Assembly (NCBI GenBank): GCA_938015295.1
Contig: CALLQB010000053.1
Location: 1-56,762, forward strand
Source of the DNA: an uncultured Acidimicrobiales bacterium
Lineage (GTDB): Bacteria; Actinomycetota; Acidimicrobiia; Acidimicrobiales; SHLQ01
Length of the DNA stretch: 56,762 nucleotides
Reading direction: 5' to 3'
Of the stretch, positions 25,415 through 34,127 are shown one piece after another (within the stretch, counting starts at the first letter, position 1; each line of letters starts with the position of its first letter). Both the position numbers and the translations under genes were made by a program. The notes beneath the pieces are model-generated. The model was not told the origin of the DNA. It did not search any database and worked only from the letters and a program-made list of their open reading frames with translations.

Positions 25415-26151
25415 GTCGTGTAGCAGTGGTGACAGGTGGCGGCCGTGGTATCGGCCGGGCTGCCGCCGAGGCGCTCAGCGCAGACGGCTGGTTGGTAGTT
25501 GTCGCCGGGCGAACCCAGGCGTCGCTCGACGAAACAGTTACCGGACTCCCTCACCAAGGACTAGCGGTTGTCGCCGATGTGAGCATCGCCGCCGATGTCG
25601 AGCGACTCTTTGCCACCGCAGTTGAGACGTTTGGCCGTATCGACCTCCTCTTCAACAACGCCGGCATCTCCGCACCTGCGGTCCCCGTCGATGAACTCGC
25701 TGTCGAAACATGGGACGCAGTGATTGGTGTCAACCTCACCGGGTCATTCCTTTGCGCTCGTGCGGCCTTCGCCCAAATGCGCAGCCAGTCGCCCCGAGGC
25801 GGCCGCATCATCAACAACGGGTCGGTTTCGGCGACAACGCCGCGACCCTTTTCGGCGCCGTATACGGCCTCGAAGCATGCGATTACCGGCCTCACGAAGT
25901 CGCTGTCGCTCGACGGCCGCAGTCTCGGAATTACCGTCGGCCAGATCGACATCGGCAATGCCGCGTCCGACATGGTCGAGCAAATGTCGAAGGGTGTGCC
26001 GCAAGCCGACGGCTCGATTCGGGCCGAACCAACAATGGATGTCGCCAATGTTGCGAGCGCGGTGGTTTATGTGGCCAATCTCCCGAGTGATACAAACATG
26101 CTATCGATGACGGTGATGGCCAACGGCATGCCCTTTGTAGGGCGTGGCTAA
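25411..26151 (+). CDS. Short-chain dehydrogenase/reductase
   Basis: A 246-residue classical SDR. The cofactor motif is VVTGGGRGIGRAAAEAL, the structural motif FNNAGIS, the catalytic Ser is in NNGSVSA, and the Tyr-Lys pair is in PYTASKHAITGL. The residue after the second strand (AGRTQ) suggests NADP preference, but this is weak. It overlaps the Hyi-like gene by 4 bp, so it is translationally coupled. It likely oxidises or reduces a hydroxy/keto intermediate of this catabolic run; the substrate is unknown. Confidence 0.92.
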   Translation: MSRVAVVTGGGRGIGRAAAEALSADGWLVVVAGRTQASLDETVTGLPHQGLAVVADVSIAADVERLFATAVETFGRIDLLFNNAGISAPAVPVDELAVETWDAVIGVNLTGSFLCARAAFAQMRSQSPRGGRIINNGSVSATTPRPFSAPYTASKHAITGLTKSLSLDGRSLGITVGQIDIGNAASDMVEQMSKGVPQADGSIRAEPTMDVANVASAVVYVANLPSDTNMLSMTVMANGMPFVGRG

Positions 26152-26206
26152 ATCCTCTTCGTCTCGGAAAGTTCAGAGAACCAGGCGATAGCCCCAGAGG
26201 AAAACC

Positions 26207-27964
26207 ATGTCCGATCAACTCGACGATCGCTACGACCTCATCATCATCGGCGGGACCGCAGGCGGTCTTTCCGTCGCGATCTCTTCGCTGCGATCCGGCG
26301 TCGAACGCGTGCGACTTATTGCACCAGGAAGTCACGTCGCCTTCGACGAACTGGTTCCGGTGAATCAGGTCGACGTCGCCTACGGCGAAACCCTGATCAG
26401 CGTCGAGGAGCAGGGCGGTGAACTGCTCATCACCACGAGCCTCCGCCGCTACCTCAGCCACGGTTGCCTGATTGCTGTGCGCGACCGCGACCCCGACTGG
26501 CAGCCCCCGATCGCTTCGCCCAGCGAATGCGTCACCATCGACGATCTGCCAACCGAAGGCCTCGAAGATCGCGACGTCTTGGTGGTCGGCCATACCGACA
26601 ATGCGGTCGAGCTTGTCTGGAACGCGGCGAATGCTGGCGCACGCGTGGTGTTGGCCGCGGGCGGCATGGACCCAGCACAGCTAGCGCCCGCTGCCGACAC
26701 CATTCTTCGACAGCTCGAACGCGAGCGCCACGCGACGCTTCTGTACCGTGCAGTCCCCGACGAAATCAGCGACGACGACAAGTTCCCGGTCGCGTACTTC
26801 AGCGATCGCCGTACGCCCGATCTTGAATTCGACCACATCGTGCTGGCCTCCCACCGCCGTCGCCCACCCTTCGAGACCTTCGGGGTCACCGAGGAAGCGC
26901 TGGCTACCGGGCGTGTCTGGTTCCTCGGCGAACCCGACATCCATCCGGGCGTACCAACCGCCCATGCGTGGGAGATTGGCAGCCGCATCGCCGAGGCGTG
27001 TTTCCCTGAGCTCGGCGCTCCAGCAGCCAAATCCACCGTTCGGCGACGTGCAAAACACGAACAGTTCGTCGAGGAGCTGCGAGACGACCACTACAACGCA
27101 ACGATCACCCAGTTCGAACCCACACATTCAGACCTGTGGGTGCTTCGCGTCAAGCCCGATCATGGCGACGCGTCGTATATACCCGGCCAGTACGCCTCGC
27201 TTGGCCTCGGCTACTGGGAAGACCGCATCGACGACGCTGTCGACCCCGATCTCGATGAGAAGTGGGAGAAGCTCATCCGCCGCTCGTATTCGATATCGCA
27301 TCCAATTTTCGAGCCGTCGGGCTACCTTGCGCCGGGCGACACCGACGGCGAGCTCGAGTTCTACATCGTGCTGGTTCGAGCCGACGAGAACCATGTTCCT
27401 GCGCTCACGCCGCGTCTGGCGTTGAAACAACCCGGCGACCGTATCTATCTCGGTCCAAAGGTTGCTGGCCGGTACACGCTGCAGTCGGTTATCGATCCTT
27501 CAACGACCGTCGTCTTCTTCGCGACCGGCACCGGCGAGGCGCCCCACAACTCAATGGCGGCCGAACTGCTCCGCAAAGGCCACACTGGGCCGATCATCGC
27601 GACGGTCACGGTTCGTAACTGGGTCGACCTTGGCTATTTGAAAAAGCAGCGACTGCTCGAGGAGCGGTATCCGAACTATCACTACATGCCGATGCCCACA
27701 CGAGAGTCCGACGTGCCGAAGCGGTACCTGCAGGACCTCATCAGCAACAACGATTTCGACGAGGTCCTCGGCCATCGGCTCACCCCCGACAACACCCACG
27801 TCTTCTTGTGCGGCAACCCGGCGATGATCGGGCTGCCCGAAGGCGAAGGCGACGAGGAACATTTCCCCGAAACTGTCGGCGTTGTACAACTACTCACCGA
27901 GCGGGGCTTCACCCTCGACCGGCGTAACCAACCCGGAAACATTCACTACGAGGAATACTGGTAG
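26207..27964 (+). CDS. Fused TrxR-like flavoprotein domain plus ferredoxin-NADP reductase
   Basis: A 585-residue protein with two halves. Residues 1 to about 285 resemble a pyridine-nucleotide disulfide oxidoreductase of the TrxR type: YDLIIIGGTAGGLSVAI at the start, a second nucleotide fold VLVVGHTDNAVELVWNAA, and FDHIVLASHRRRPP with GRVWFLGEPDIHPG. It has no CxxC redox pair. Residues about 300-585 are a plant-type/Fpr-like FNR: the FAD motif RRSYSIS (about 358), GTGEAP (about 441), HVFLCGNPAMIG (about 531) and the C-terminal aromatic end EEYW. The start ATG follows a GAGGAAA site. It could supply electrons to ferredoxin, a flavoprotein or an oxygenase. The fusion is unusual. Confidence 0.85.
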   Translation: MSDQLDDRYDLIIIGGTAGGLSVAISSLRSGVERVRLIAPGSHVAFDELVPVNQVDVAYGETLISVEEQGGELLITTSLRRYLSHGCLIAVRDRDPDWQPPIASPSECVTIDDLPTEGLEDRDVLVVGHTDNAVELVWNAANAGARVVLAAGGMDPAQLAPAADTILRQLERERHATLLYRAVPDEISDDDKFPVAYFSDRRTPDLEFDHIVLASHRRRPPFETFGVTEEALATGRVWFLGEPDIHPGVPTAHAWEIGSRIAEACFPELGAPAAKSTVRRRAKHEQFVEELRDDHYNATITQFEPTHSDLWVLRVKPDHGDASYIPGQYASLGLGYWEDRIDDAVDPDLDEKWEKLIRRSYSISHPIFEPSGYLAPGDTDGELEFYIVLVRADENHVPALTPRLALKQPGDRIYLGPKVAGRYTLQSVIDPSTTVVFFATGTGEAPHNSMAAELLRKGHTGPIIATVTVRNWVDLGYLKKQRLLEERYPNYHYMPMPTRESDVPKRYLQDLISNNDFDEVLGHRLTPDNTHVFLCGNPAMIGLPEGEGDEEHFPETVGVVQLLTERGFTLDRRNQPGNIHYEEYW

Positions 27965-27970
27965 ACCCGC

Positions 27971-29116
27971 ATGGAACGCACACATTTCACTGAAGATCAC
28001 CAGTTGTTCCGAGAGGCCTTCCGGCAATACGTCGCAACCGAAGTTGTCCCAAACAATCCGGCATGGGAGGCGGCAGGCATCTGCGACCGCAGCCTTTTTA
28101 CCGCTGCGGGAGCCTCCGGCTTTCTCGGCACCCAGATTCCCGAGGAGTTTGGCGGCGGCGGCAGCGACGACTATCGGTTCAACCAGATCATGACCGAGGA
28201 GTTCGAACTCGCGGGCGTCGGCAGCGCGGGCTCGGGCGTCTGCCTGCACAACGACATCGTCATCCCGTATTTCTTGGAATACTGCAACGACGAACAGAAA
28301 CAACGATGGTTGCCAGGCTTGTGCTCGGGCGAGCTCATCTCTGCGATTGCGATGTCTGAACCGGGCGTAGGGTCCGACCTTGGCAACCTTTCGACGACCG
28401 CTGTGCAAGACGGCGACGAGTACATCGTCAACGGCTCGAAGACCTTCATCTCGAACGGCATAAACGGCGACCTAGTGGTCGCGGCTGTGCGTACCGGTCC
28501 CGATCGCCATCGCGGCATTACGTTGTTGGTAATCGAACGCGACACACCGGGGTTTGAACGAGGCCGCAACCTCGACAAGATCGGCCGCCATTGCCAAGAC
28601 ACCGCCGAACTTTCGTTTATGGATTGTCGCGTGCCTATCGCGAACCGGATCGGCGAAGAGAACCGGGGCTTTTATTCGATGATGTTCAACCTTCCTCAGG
28701 AGCGGCTGAACATCGCCGTGTCAGCAATCTCCGCCGCCCGCTACAGCTTCGACCTCACGCTCGACTACATCACCGGACGTCAAGCATTCGGTCAGCCGGT
28801 TGGCGCGTTTCAAAACAGCCGATTTGCGATGGCCGAAATGGCCACCGAAATCGAGATTGGTCAGACCTTCGTCGACCGATGTGTCTTGATGCACACCCAG
28901 GGCAAGTTCACCGCCGAAGAGGCAGCGATGGCCAAATGGTGGACAACCGAACTGCAGAAACGGGTCAACGACAAGTGTCTGCAGCTGCACGGCGGCTATG
29001 GCTACATGGACGAGTACGAGATCTCGCGCGCGTGGCGCGACGGCCGAGTGCAAACCATCTACGGCGGTACGACCGAAATCATGAAAGAAATCGTCGGCCG
29101 CTCGCTCGGGCTCTGA
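27971..29116 (+). CDS. Acyl-CoA dehydrogenase (second of two)
   Basis: A 381-residue acyl-CoA dehydrogenase. It has the FAD/substrate segments ISAIAMSEPGVGSDLGNL, VNGSKTFISNGINGDLVVAA and the C-terminal GGTTEIMKEIVGRSLGL. The position of the MCAD catalytic Glu is Gly (YGGT), as in the long-chain/isovaleryl branch, where the base lies on another helix. It begins 6 bp after the FNR fusion, so both are made from one mRNA. With the first acyl-CoA dehydrogenase it frames the catabolic run. The chain type of the substrate is unknown. Confidence 0.93.
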   Translation: MERTHFTEDHQLFREAFRQYVATEVVPNNPAWEAAGICDRSLFTAAGASGFLGTQIPEEFGGGGSDDYRFNQIMTEEFELAGVGSAGSGVCLHNDIVIPYFLEYCNDEQKQRWLPGLCSGELISAIAMSEPGVGSDLGNLSTTAVQDGDEYIVNGSKTFISNGINGDLVVAAVRTGPDRHRGITLLVIERDTPGFERGRNLDKIGRHCQDTAELSFMDCRVPIANRIGEENRGFYSMMFNLPQERLNIAVSAISAARYSFDLTLDYITGRQAFGQPVGAFQNSRFAMAEMATEIEIGQTFVDRCVLMHTQGKFTAEEAAMAKWWTTELQKRVNDKCLQLHGGYGYMDEYEISRAWRDGRVQTIYGGTTEIMKEIVGRSLGL

Positions 29117-29146
29117 ACCAGGCGAACCCACCAACCGTTCGGCGGG

Positions 29147-30226
29147 TCAGGACTCCTGGGTGAGTCCGTGTCCGGCAGGCCGTATCTGTTCGTAGGGATC
29201 GAATGGGTCGCGCGGCGAAGGTTGCAGTTCGATCTCGTGGCCAGCGCTGATCCGGTCGGCGTGCTCAAGTAGCAACTCTGCTGCGAGCAGGTCTTCGAGC
29301 GCCCAACCCGTCGAATCGAACACGGTCAGCACGCCGCGGTATTGGTGACGACCGGCGGCGATCAACTGGTGCAGGTCGGGACCGAGTTGCTCCGCTCGAA
29401 GTGTCTGCGACTCCCCCTCGGCCAGGCACTGCGGTTGATAGTCGGGCACAACTACCGCACGGTTGATGAGTGTTCGAGGAATTTCGAGCTTGCCCGGAAA
29501 GTCGGCCCCAACCGCATTGATATGCAGCGCCTCTTTGTGGCGGCCGTCGGCAAAGACCGGCCCAGCCTCGGGGTCGACCGAGGTGCACGTGCACAAGATA
29601 TCGGCCTCGCCGAGCATCGCCGGCAGCTCTTTGTGTACCCGCGCAGCAGTCACAACCTCGACCTCGACAGCAAACGGCAACCGGCGTTCAAACGACGCCG
29701 CAACATCTTCATCAGCGTCGAACACGATAATCTTCTCGATCGCCCGAACCCTGCTGATCGCGTGCGCTTGAGTGATCGCCTGCGCTCCAGCTCCGATGAT
29801 GCCGAGAATCGGCGTCGAGAGCGGCGCCAGTTCGTCGGTGGCGACCGCCGAGGCTGCCCCCGTCCGAACAGCGGTGAGAAACGTCGAGTCTGCCAACGCC
29901 AGAAGTTGTCCTGTAGTGGTGTCGTGCAGCGACGTGGTCGCCATCACGCTGGGCAAATTTCTCTGCATTGGATTGGTCGGGTGGTAGCCAACCGTCTTGA
30001 TCGATATCCGACCGCCCACATCCATCGTGGGCATCCATTCGACCAGACCGAGATCAGGTTTTTCGTAGCTGAACCCTTCGCGCACCTTGGTTACCGTTGC
30101 TTCGGGGTCGAAGCGGCGGAAGGCATAGGTGAGCTTGGCGATCATCTCGTCCATGAAGCGGTCGAGACCAACGTCAGCAATGACCTGCTGCATTGCGCCG
30201 ATATCGAGTAAACGGGTGATAGCCAA
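29147..30226 (-). CDS. Ornithine cyclodeaminase/mu-crystallin family protein
   Basis: A 359-residue Rossmann-type enzyme of the OCD/mu-crystallin family. The Arg-containing signature is TAVRTGAASAVATDELAP, the nucleotide motif LGIIGAGAQAITQAHAI, and the substrate region HINAVGADFPGKLEIPR. Members include ornithine cyclodeaminase, alanine dehydrogenase and ketimine reductase, so the reaction is open. The start is TTG with an AGGA site about 10 nt upstream (minus strand); an internal ATG 11 codons later would remove the first strand. It converges on the acyl-CoA dehydrogenase gene with a 30-bp gap. Confidence 0.88.
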   Translation of the reverse strand: MAITRLLDIGAMQQVIADVGLDRFMDEMIAKLTYAFRRFDPEATVTKVREGFSYEKPDLGLVEWMPTMDVGGRISIKTVGYHPTNPMQRNLPSVMATTSLHDTTTGQLLALADSTFLTAVRTGAASAVATDELAPLSTPILGIIGAGAQAITQAHAISRVRAIEKIIVFDADEDVAASFERRLPFAVEVEVVTAARVHKELPAMLGEADILCTCTSVDPEAGPVFADGRHKEALHINAVGADFPGKLEIPRTLINRAVVVPDYQPQCLAEGESQTLRAEQLGPDLHQLIAAGRHQYRGVLTVFDSTGWALEDLLAAELLLEHADRISAGHEIELQPSPRDPFDPYEQIRPAGHGLTQES

Positions 30227-30350
30227 GAGGAGGGTCCTGTACGAGCAAGGAGTGGTACCCCCCTTGCATCGGCATGCCCGGTAGGCGACCTAACTACTGC
30301 AGAACGCTGTTCAGATGATCGATTTCGATCACCACGTTTCTGGTGACCGT

Positions 30351-30369
30351 CTGATCAGCCTTGGATCAG
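30351..30369. terminator. Hairpin at the end of the NUDIX gene
   Basis: CTGATC (30351-30356) pairs with GATCAG (30364-30369) across 7 nt and includes the NUDIX stop codon. It lies in the 139-bp spacer between the OCD-like gene start and the NUDIX gene end; I see no gene there. Confidence 0.3.
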
Positions 30370-30899
30370 CGGTGGGCCATCCAGGCGCGAAATCCGGCCC
30401 GAATCGAATCAAAGGCCAGCTCGGCAGGATCGATCTCGTCGGCCTGCAGCAGCGCATAACCACTTGCCTCCTCAGGGTCGAGAACGACCTGGGCCTCTAG
30501 GTCGGTCGCGGTGACGGTGGCCGCGAACACCACATCGACGGTCACCCGGTGGAAACCGTCGAACAAATACTGGTTGGTATGTGAGGTCAGATACGTCAGT
30601 TCGGCGACCTCAAGGCCCACCTCTTCGCGGACCTCGCGGCGCACCGCCTCCTCAAGCGACTCGCCGCCGTCAAGAAACCCACCGGGAATCATCAGCTTGC
30701 CCTTCGCCGGATCGTTCGCCCTGCGGATGAACAACAGCCGCCCGTCGGCATCGGCAATAAATGCTCCCGCCGCCGCTACGGGGTTGTTGAATTCGCGGTG
30801 TCCGCAGTCGTCGCAACGACGCCCCGGCTCGCCATCAACATAGGCAGACGAGCCACAAAGAGGACAGTGGCTGTAGGCAGCAATGAGCGGTCGAAACAC
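30366..30899 (-). CDS. NUDIX hydrolase with N-terminal zinc ribbon
   Basis: A 177-residue pyrophosphohydrolase. A zinc ribbon with CPLC (12-15) and CDDC (29-32) precedes the NUDIX fold. The NUDIX box is GGFLDGGESLEEAVRREVR followed by EEVGLEV, with all catalytic Glu present. Zinc-ribbon NUDIX proteins include NADH pyrophosphatase-type and nucleotide-cleaning enzymes, and the exact substrate is not known. The start is GTG with TAGACT exactly 6 nt upstream, suggesting a leaderless message that begins at the stop codon of the HelR-like gene. The gap between the two genes is 9 bp, so they may also be co-transcribed. Confidence 0.88.
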   Translation of the reverse strand: MFRPLIAAYSHCPLCGSSAYVDGEPGRRCDDCGHREFNNPVAAAGAFIADADGRLLFIRRANDPAKGKLMIPGGFLDGGESLEEAVRREVREEVGLEVAELTYLTSHTNQYLFDGFHRVTVDVVFAATVTATDLEAQVVLDPEEASGYALLQADEIDPAELAFDSIRAGFRAWMAHR

Positions 30900-30905
30900 G
30901 ACCTG

Positions 30906-30911
30906 AGTCTA
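30906..30911 (-). promoter_or_regulatory. -10 box for leaderless NUDIX mRNA
   Basis: On the minus strand TAGACT is followed by 6 nt and then the GTG start. Its first three bases are also the stop codon of the HelR-like gene. Confidence 0.35.
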
Positions 30912-33032
30912 GGACTGTCCGTTCGCGAACGAGGTGAGAGGTTCGGGCAACGTCTGCTCGTAGACCACCGTGATGCGTTTGGTTGCTCTGGTGAGGGCGA
31001 CATACAACGACCGGTAGCCCTGACGTTCTTCGCCGACGATCCTCGCCGGTTCGACCACGATCGCCGAGTCGACCTCTAGGCCCTTCACGAGGGTTACGGG
31101 CACAACAGTGAGCTGTTGATCAAGGCCAGTGCGAGTCGCTCGACCAAAGTCGATCTCCGCGTCGAGCAGGCGCGATTCGATGTCATCGTGCAGCGAAGCA
31201 GGCACGATAACGGCAATGTTCCCCGCATCATTTGCCATCTCTCGTTCGATGACCCGACGAAGCATCGCCCACCATTGGCCAGCACCGGCCGCGACGAATT
31301 CTGGAGAATCGCCGTCTTCTCTGATCGCTCGGGGCGGATCGAGATCGGGTGCGGCATAGGGCAGCACTTTGGCGGCCGCTGTCATCGTCGGAGCGGGGAT
31401 TCGATACCCGATACTCAAGCCTGCACGACGCGGGGGGTGCTTTTCGGGAAGGTGCGTCAAGACGCTTTCCCAGTTGTCGTGAGCCCAAGCGCCCGTAGCC
31501 TGCGCGATGTCGCCAACAATGGTCATCGACCCGTTGAGGGATCGCCTGCTGAGCAGACGAAGCTCCATTGGCGACATATCTTGCGCCTCATCGACAACGA
31601 TATGTCCGTAGGTACGAATCTCGTCATCGTCTTTGTGCCCGGGGCGGGGGCCGAGCAGCGCAAGCGCTTCGTCAAGCAACGGCGCGTCGTCCATGGTGAA
31701 CACCACGTTGTCGGCATGATCAGTTCGGTCGCGAAAGAGCAACTCGCTCGACTGTTCGGCAGCAGTGCCTCGGGTGGCCGCCCGAAGCAACGCCTTGGAC
31801 CCAAAAAGATCGTGCAGCAGGTGAGCAGGGGTGAGCACCGGCCACATCCACTCGAGGGCTTCACGCACAGCAAACTGCCCTTGGGTGCGCTCCTTCACCA
31901 CGTCGAGTTCGTGCCCTTCGCGCGAGTCGGCGGCCATCGCTGCGAAAAACTCGGCCTCGATGAATTTGCGGGCTGCGTTGTGGCTGCGGAAACGGCGGCG
32001 AGCCACACGCACCATCTCGCGGCTTTGTTCGATCGACACTCGAAGATTGTCGAGCCCGTACCCCAAGACGAAATCTTCTCGCAACGCACGCTGGCGGGTT
32101 CGCACTGCCTGAGCAATGACGTCGACCATGACCAGGTCGCCCTTGAGACGGCTGACGTCTTCGTTGTCGTGGGCGTTGACTCGAACATGTGGAATCAAGT
32201 CGCCGAGAACCGCCAGATTGACACCCGCTTCGCCCAACGACGGCAACACCTGTTCGATGTAGGCGAGGAAGAGTCGATTGGGACCCACGACGAGCACGCC
32301 TTGACCCTCGAGCGGGAACCGGTGGGTGTACAGCAGGTAAGCGGCGCGGTGGAGAGCGACGACCGTTTTGCCGGTGCCAGGACCGCCCTGCACGACCAAC
32401 ACGCCCTTCATCTCCGATCGAATGATCTCGTCTTGTTCGCCCTGGATGGTCGCAACGATGTCGCCCAAGCGACCGGTTCGCGACTGCTCAAGCGCGGCGA
32501 TGAGGGCTCCCTGGCCCTTGATCTCTGTGGCCTCATTCGCGGCGTCCTGCTCATCGGTATTGAAGCGGCTGAGGTCGCCGAAAATCTCGTCGTCGATGCC
32601 CAGCAGCTGTCGGGCGCGTGTGGCGAAGTGCCGGCGACGCTTCAACCCCATCGGACTAGGCCCAGTCGCCCGGTAGAACGGTTCGGCAATCGGCGCCCGC
32701 CAGTCGACGACCACCGGGTCCTGCTCGGCGTTCCAGACCCCAAGGCGACCAATGTAGAAGTCGTCATCGCCGTGATCGACGTCGTGATCGATTCGGCCAA
32801 AGATAAGTGCCCGGCGACCCAACTCCATCTGATTGAGACGTTTGTTTACCGTCTCTGAGATGACGTCTCGCTCAAAGCGGGCCTGATTGGTACCGCCGGG
32901 GCCCACCTCAACCATCGACGTGAGGCGCGCCGCAGAGTCACGTGACGCCTGAAGACACTCGTACGCGTAGTGAATGTACGCCTGTTCTGCTTCGAGATCG
33001 GGATGAATGAGGCACACTCCAGCCAACAACAC
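30909..33032 (-). CDS. HelD/HelR-like RNA polymerase-associated ATPase
   Basis: A 707-residue superfamily-1-like ATPase. An N-terminal helical part with EAEQAYIHYAYECLQASRD precedes YIGRLGVWNAEQDPVVVDWR, the HelD family signature. Walker A is GGPGTGKTVVALHRAAYLL, Walker B/motif II is VVDEAQDMSPMELRLL, and the last motif is YVALTRATKRITVVYE. HelD/HelR removes stalled RNA polymerase from DNA and, in mycobacteria and Streptomyces, contributes to rifampicin tolerance. The start is uncertain: GTG 33032 is used, GTG 33017 is possible. A palindrome spans the start. The neighbouring NUDIX gene is 9 bp downstream. Confidence 0.88.
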   Translation of the reverse strand: MLLAGVCLIHPDLEAEQAYIHYAYECLQASRDSAARLTSMVEVGPGGTNQARFERDVISETVNKRLNQMELGRRALIFGRIDHDVDHGDDDFYIGRLGVWNAEQDPVVVDWRAPIAEPFYRATGPSPMGLKRRRHFATRARQLLGIDDEIFGDLSRFNTDEQDAANEATEIKGQGALIAALEQSRTGRLGDIVATIQGEQDEIIRSEMKGVLVVQGGPGTGKTVVALHRAAYLLYTHRFPLEGQGVLVVGPNRLFLAYIEQVLPSLGEAGVNLAVLGDLIPHVRVNAHDNEDVSRLKGDLVMVDVIAQAVRTRQRALREDFVLGYGLDNLRVSIEQSREMVRVARRRFRSHNAARKFIEAEFFAAMAADSREGHELDVVKERTQGQFAVREALEWMWPVLTPAHLLHDLFGSKALLRAATRGTAAEQSSELLFRDRTDHADNVVFTMDDAPLLDEALALLGPRPGHKDDDEIRTYGHIVVDEAQDMSPMELRLLSRRSLNGSMTIVGDIAQATGAWAHDNWESVLTHLPEKHPPRRAGLSIGYRIPAPTMTAAAKVLPYAAPDLDPPRAIREDGDSPEFVAAGAGQWWAMLRRVIEREMANDAGNIAVIVPASLHDDIESRLLDAEIDFGRATRTGLDQQLTVVPVTLVKGLEVDSAIVVEPARIVGEERQGYRSLYVALTRATKRITVVYEQTLPEPLTSFANGQS

Positions 33033-33059
33033 CCAAAATTGGGTAGTAGATCAGTCTAC
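33031..33059. promoter_or_regulatory. Two adjacent dyads at the HelR-like gene start
   Basis: ACCCAA-AA-TTGGGT (33031-33044) and GTAGA-TCAG-TCTAC (33046-33059) lie side by side at the very start of the HelR-like gene, inside the 90-bp gap divergent from the patatin-like gene. They could be an operator or a 5'-end hairpin. The rifampicin-associated element is not seen. Confidence 0.4.
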
Positions 33060-33122
33060 AAAGCAGTTCGCTGTTACAGAAGTCGGTTCACAGCCTCTCC
33101 TAAGCAACGTCTATGTGCGAGC

Positions 33123-34127
33123 ATGCAGGTTATGCATACTTTTGGACTTGTGCTGGGCGCGGGCGGCGACAAGGCGTCTGCTTTCCACGCGGGCGTACTG
33201 ACCACAATCGTTGCCGAAACCGGTTGGGATCCCCGCACCGCCGAGGTGCTTGTCGGCACGTCTGCCGGCGCGACCGCGTCGGCCCAACTTCGTGCCGGAT
33301 TCTCCGCTGACGACCTTGCGGCACGCACGATGGGCGAGCCCCTCTCGCCCGCCGGACAGGCCATCGCCGATCGCGTGGTGACGCCGTATCAGGGCGGCAG
33401 CACCGCCGAACCAAGCAAACTGCCTGGCAAGCCGCTTCTGGTTGCCCGCAGCGTGCTCGGCGGTTTCAAGCCTGGTCTGGCCTTCGCCGGAGCGATGCCT
33501 CGCGGCACCGTCAGCGGCGCTTCGCTTGAGGCCCGCATCAACGAGATGTTCGACGATCCGGCTTGGCCGAAAGCGGCAACCTGGTTGGTCACGGTTCGCC
33601 TCAGCGACGGCAAGCGGATGGTGCTGGGCCGCGATGATGTACAGGTCGCCACTATTGGCCGAGGTGTTCGCGCCTCGACCGCCGTACCTGGCACCTTTGA
33701 GCCGGTGTCGATCGAGGGGCGCGAATACGTCGATGGTGCTGTGCACTCGACAACGAACGCCGACCTTCTCATCGGCCTCGGTCTCGATGGCGTCGTTGTC
33801 TCGTCGCCCAAGAGCATCGCCCCTTCAGCCGCCAACTGGAAGGAATACCCGACACGCACGTTTTTCCGTCGCACGCTGCAGTCCGAAGTGGACAAAGTGC
33901 AGAAGTCGGGAGCGCCGGTGCTGGTCATCGAACCCGACGTCGCTGCCATTGACCTGATGGAGTCCGACACCCTCGACATGGCAGCGGTGGCGTCAGCCGC
34001 CAGCGAACTCACTCGCGCGGCGTTGAACCGGTCGAAGAAGGTTGCGAAGCGGCTGGCCGAAGAGGCTTCGGCAGCCGATATCGACATCACCGATTCGGGA
34101 ACCGATGCTCTGTCGGACGACGCATGA
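33123..34127 (+). CDS. Patatin-like phospholipase
   Basis: A 334-residue patatin-fold acyl hydrolase. The nucleophile elbow is VGTSAGAT (GxSxG) and the catalytic Asp is in EYVDGAV (DGA). The N-terminal loop reads LGAGGDKASAFHAGVL, a variant of the Gly-rich oxyanion loop with Asp-Lys where Arg-Gly is usual. This family releases fatty acids from membrane lipids. The ATG at 33123 is used; an in-frame ATG at 33132 is nearly as good. Its stop overlaps the hemE start (ATGA), so it is translated together with the heme genes, an odd pairing. It is divergent from the HelR-like gene. Confidence 0.88.
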   Translation: MQVMHTFGLVLGAGGDKASAFHAGVLTTIVAETGWDPRTAEVLVGTSAGATASAQLRAGFSADDLAARTMGEPLSPAGQAIADRVVTPYQGGSTAEPSKLPGKPLLVARSVLGGFKPGLAFAGAMPRGTVSGASLEARINEMFDDPAWPKAATWLVTVRLSDGKRMVLGRDDVQVATIGRGVRASTAVPGTFEPVSIEGREYVDGAVHSTTNADLLIGLGLDGVVVSSPKSIAPSAANWKEYPTRTFFRRTLQSEVDKVQKSGAPVLVIEPDVAAIDLMESDTLDMAAVASAASELTRAALNRSKKVAKRLAEEASAADIDITDSGTDALSDDA

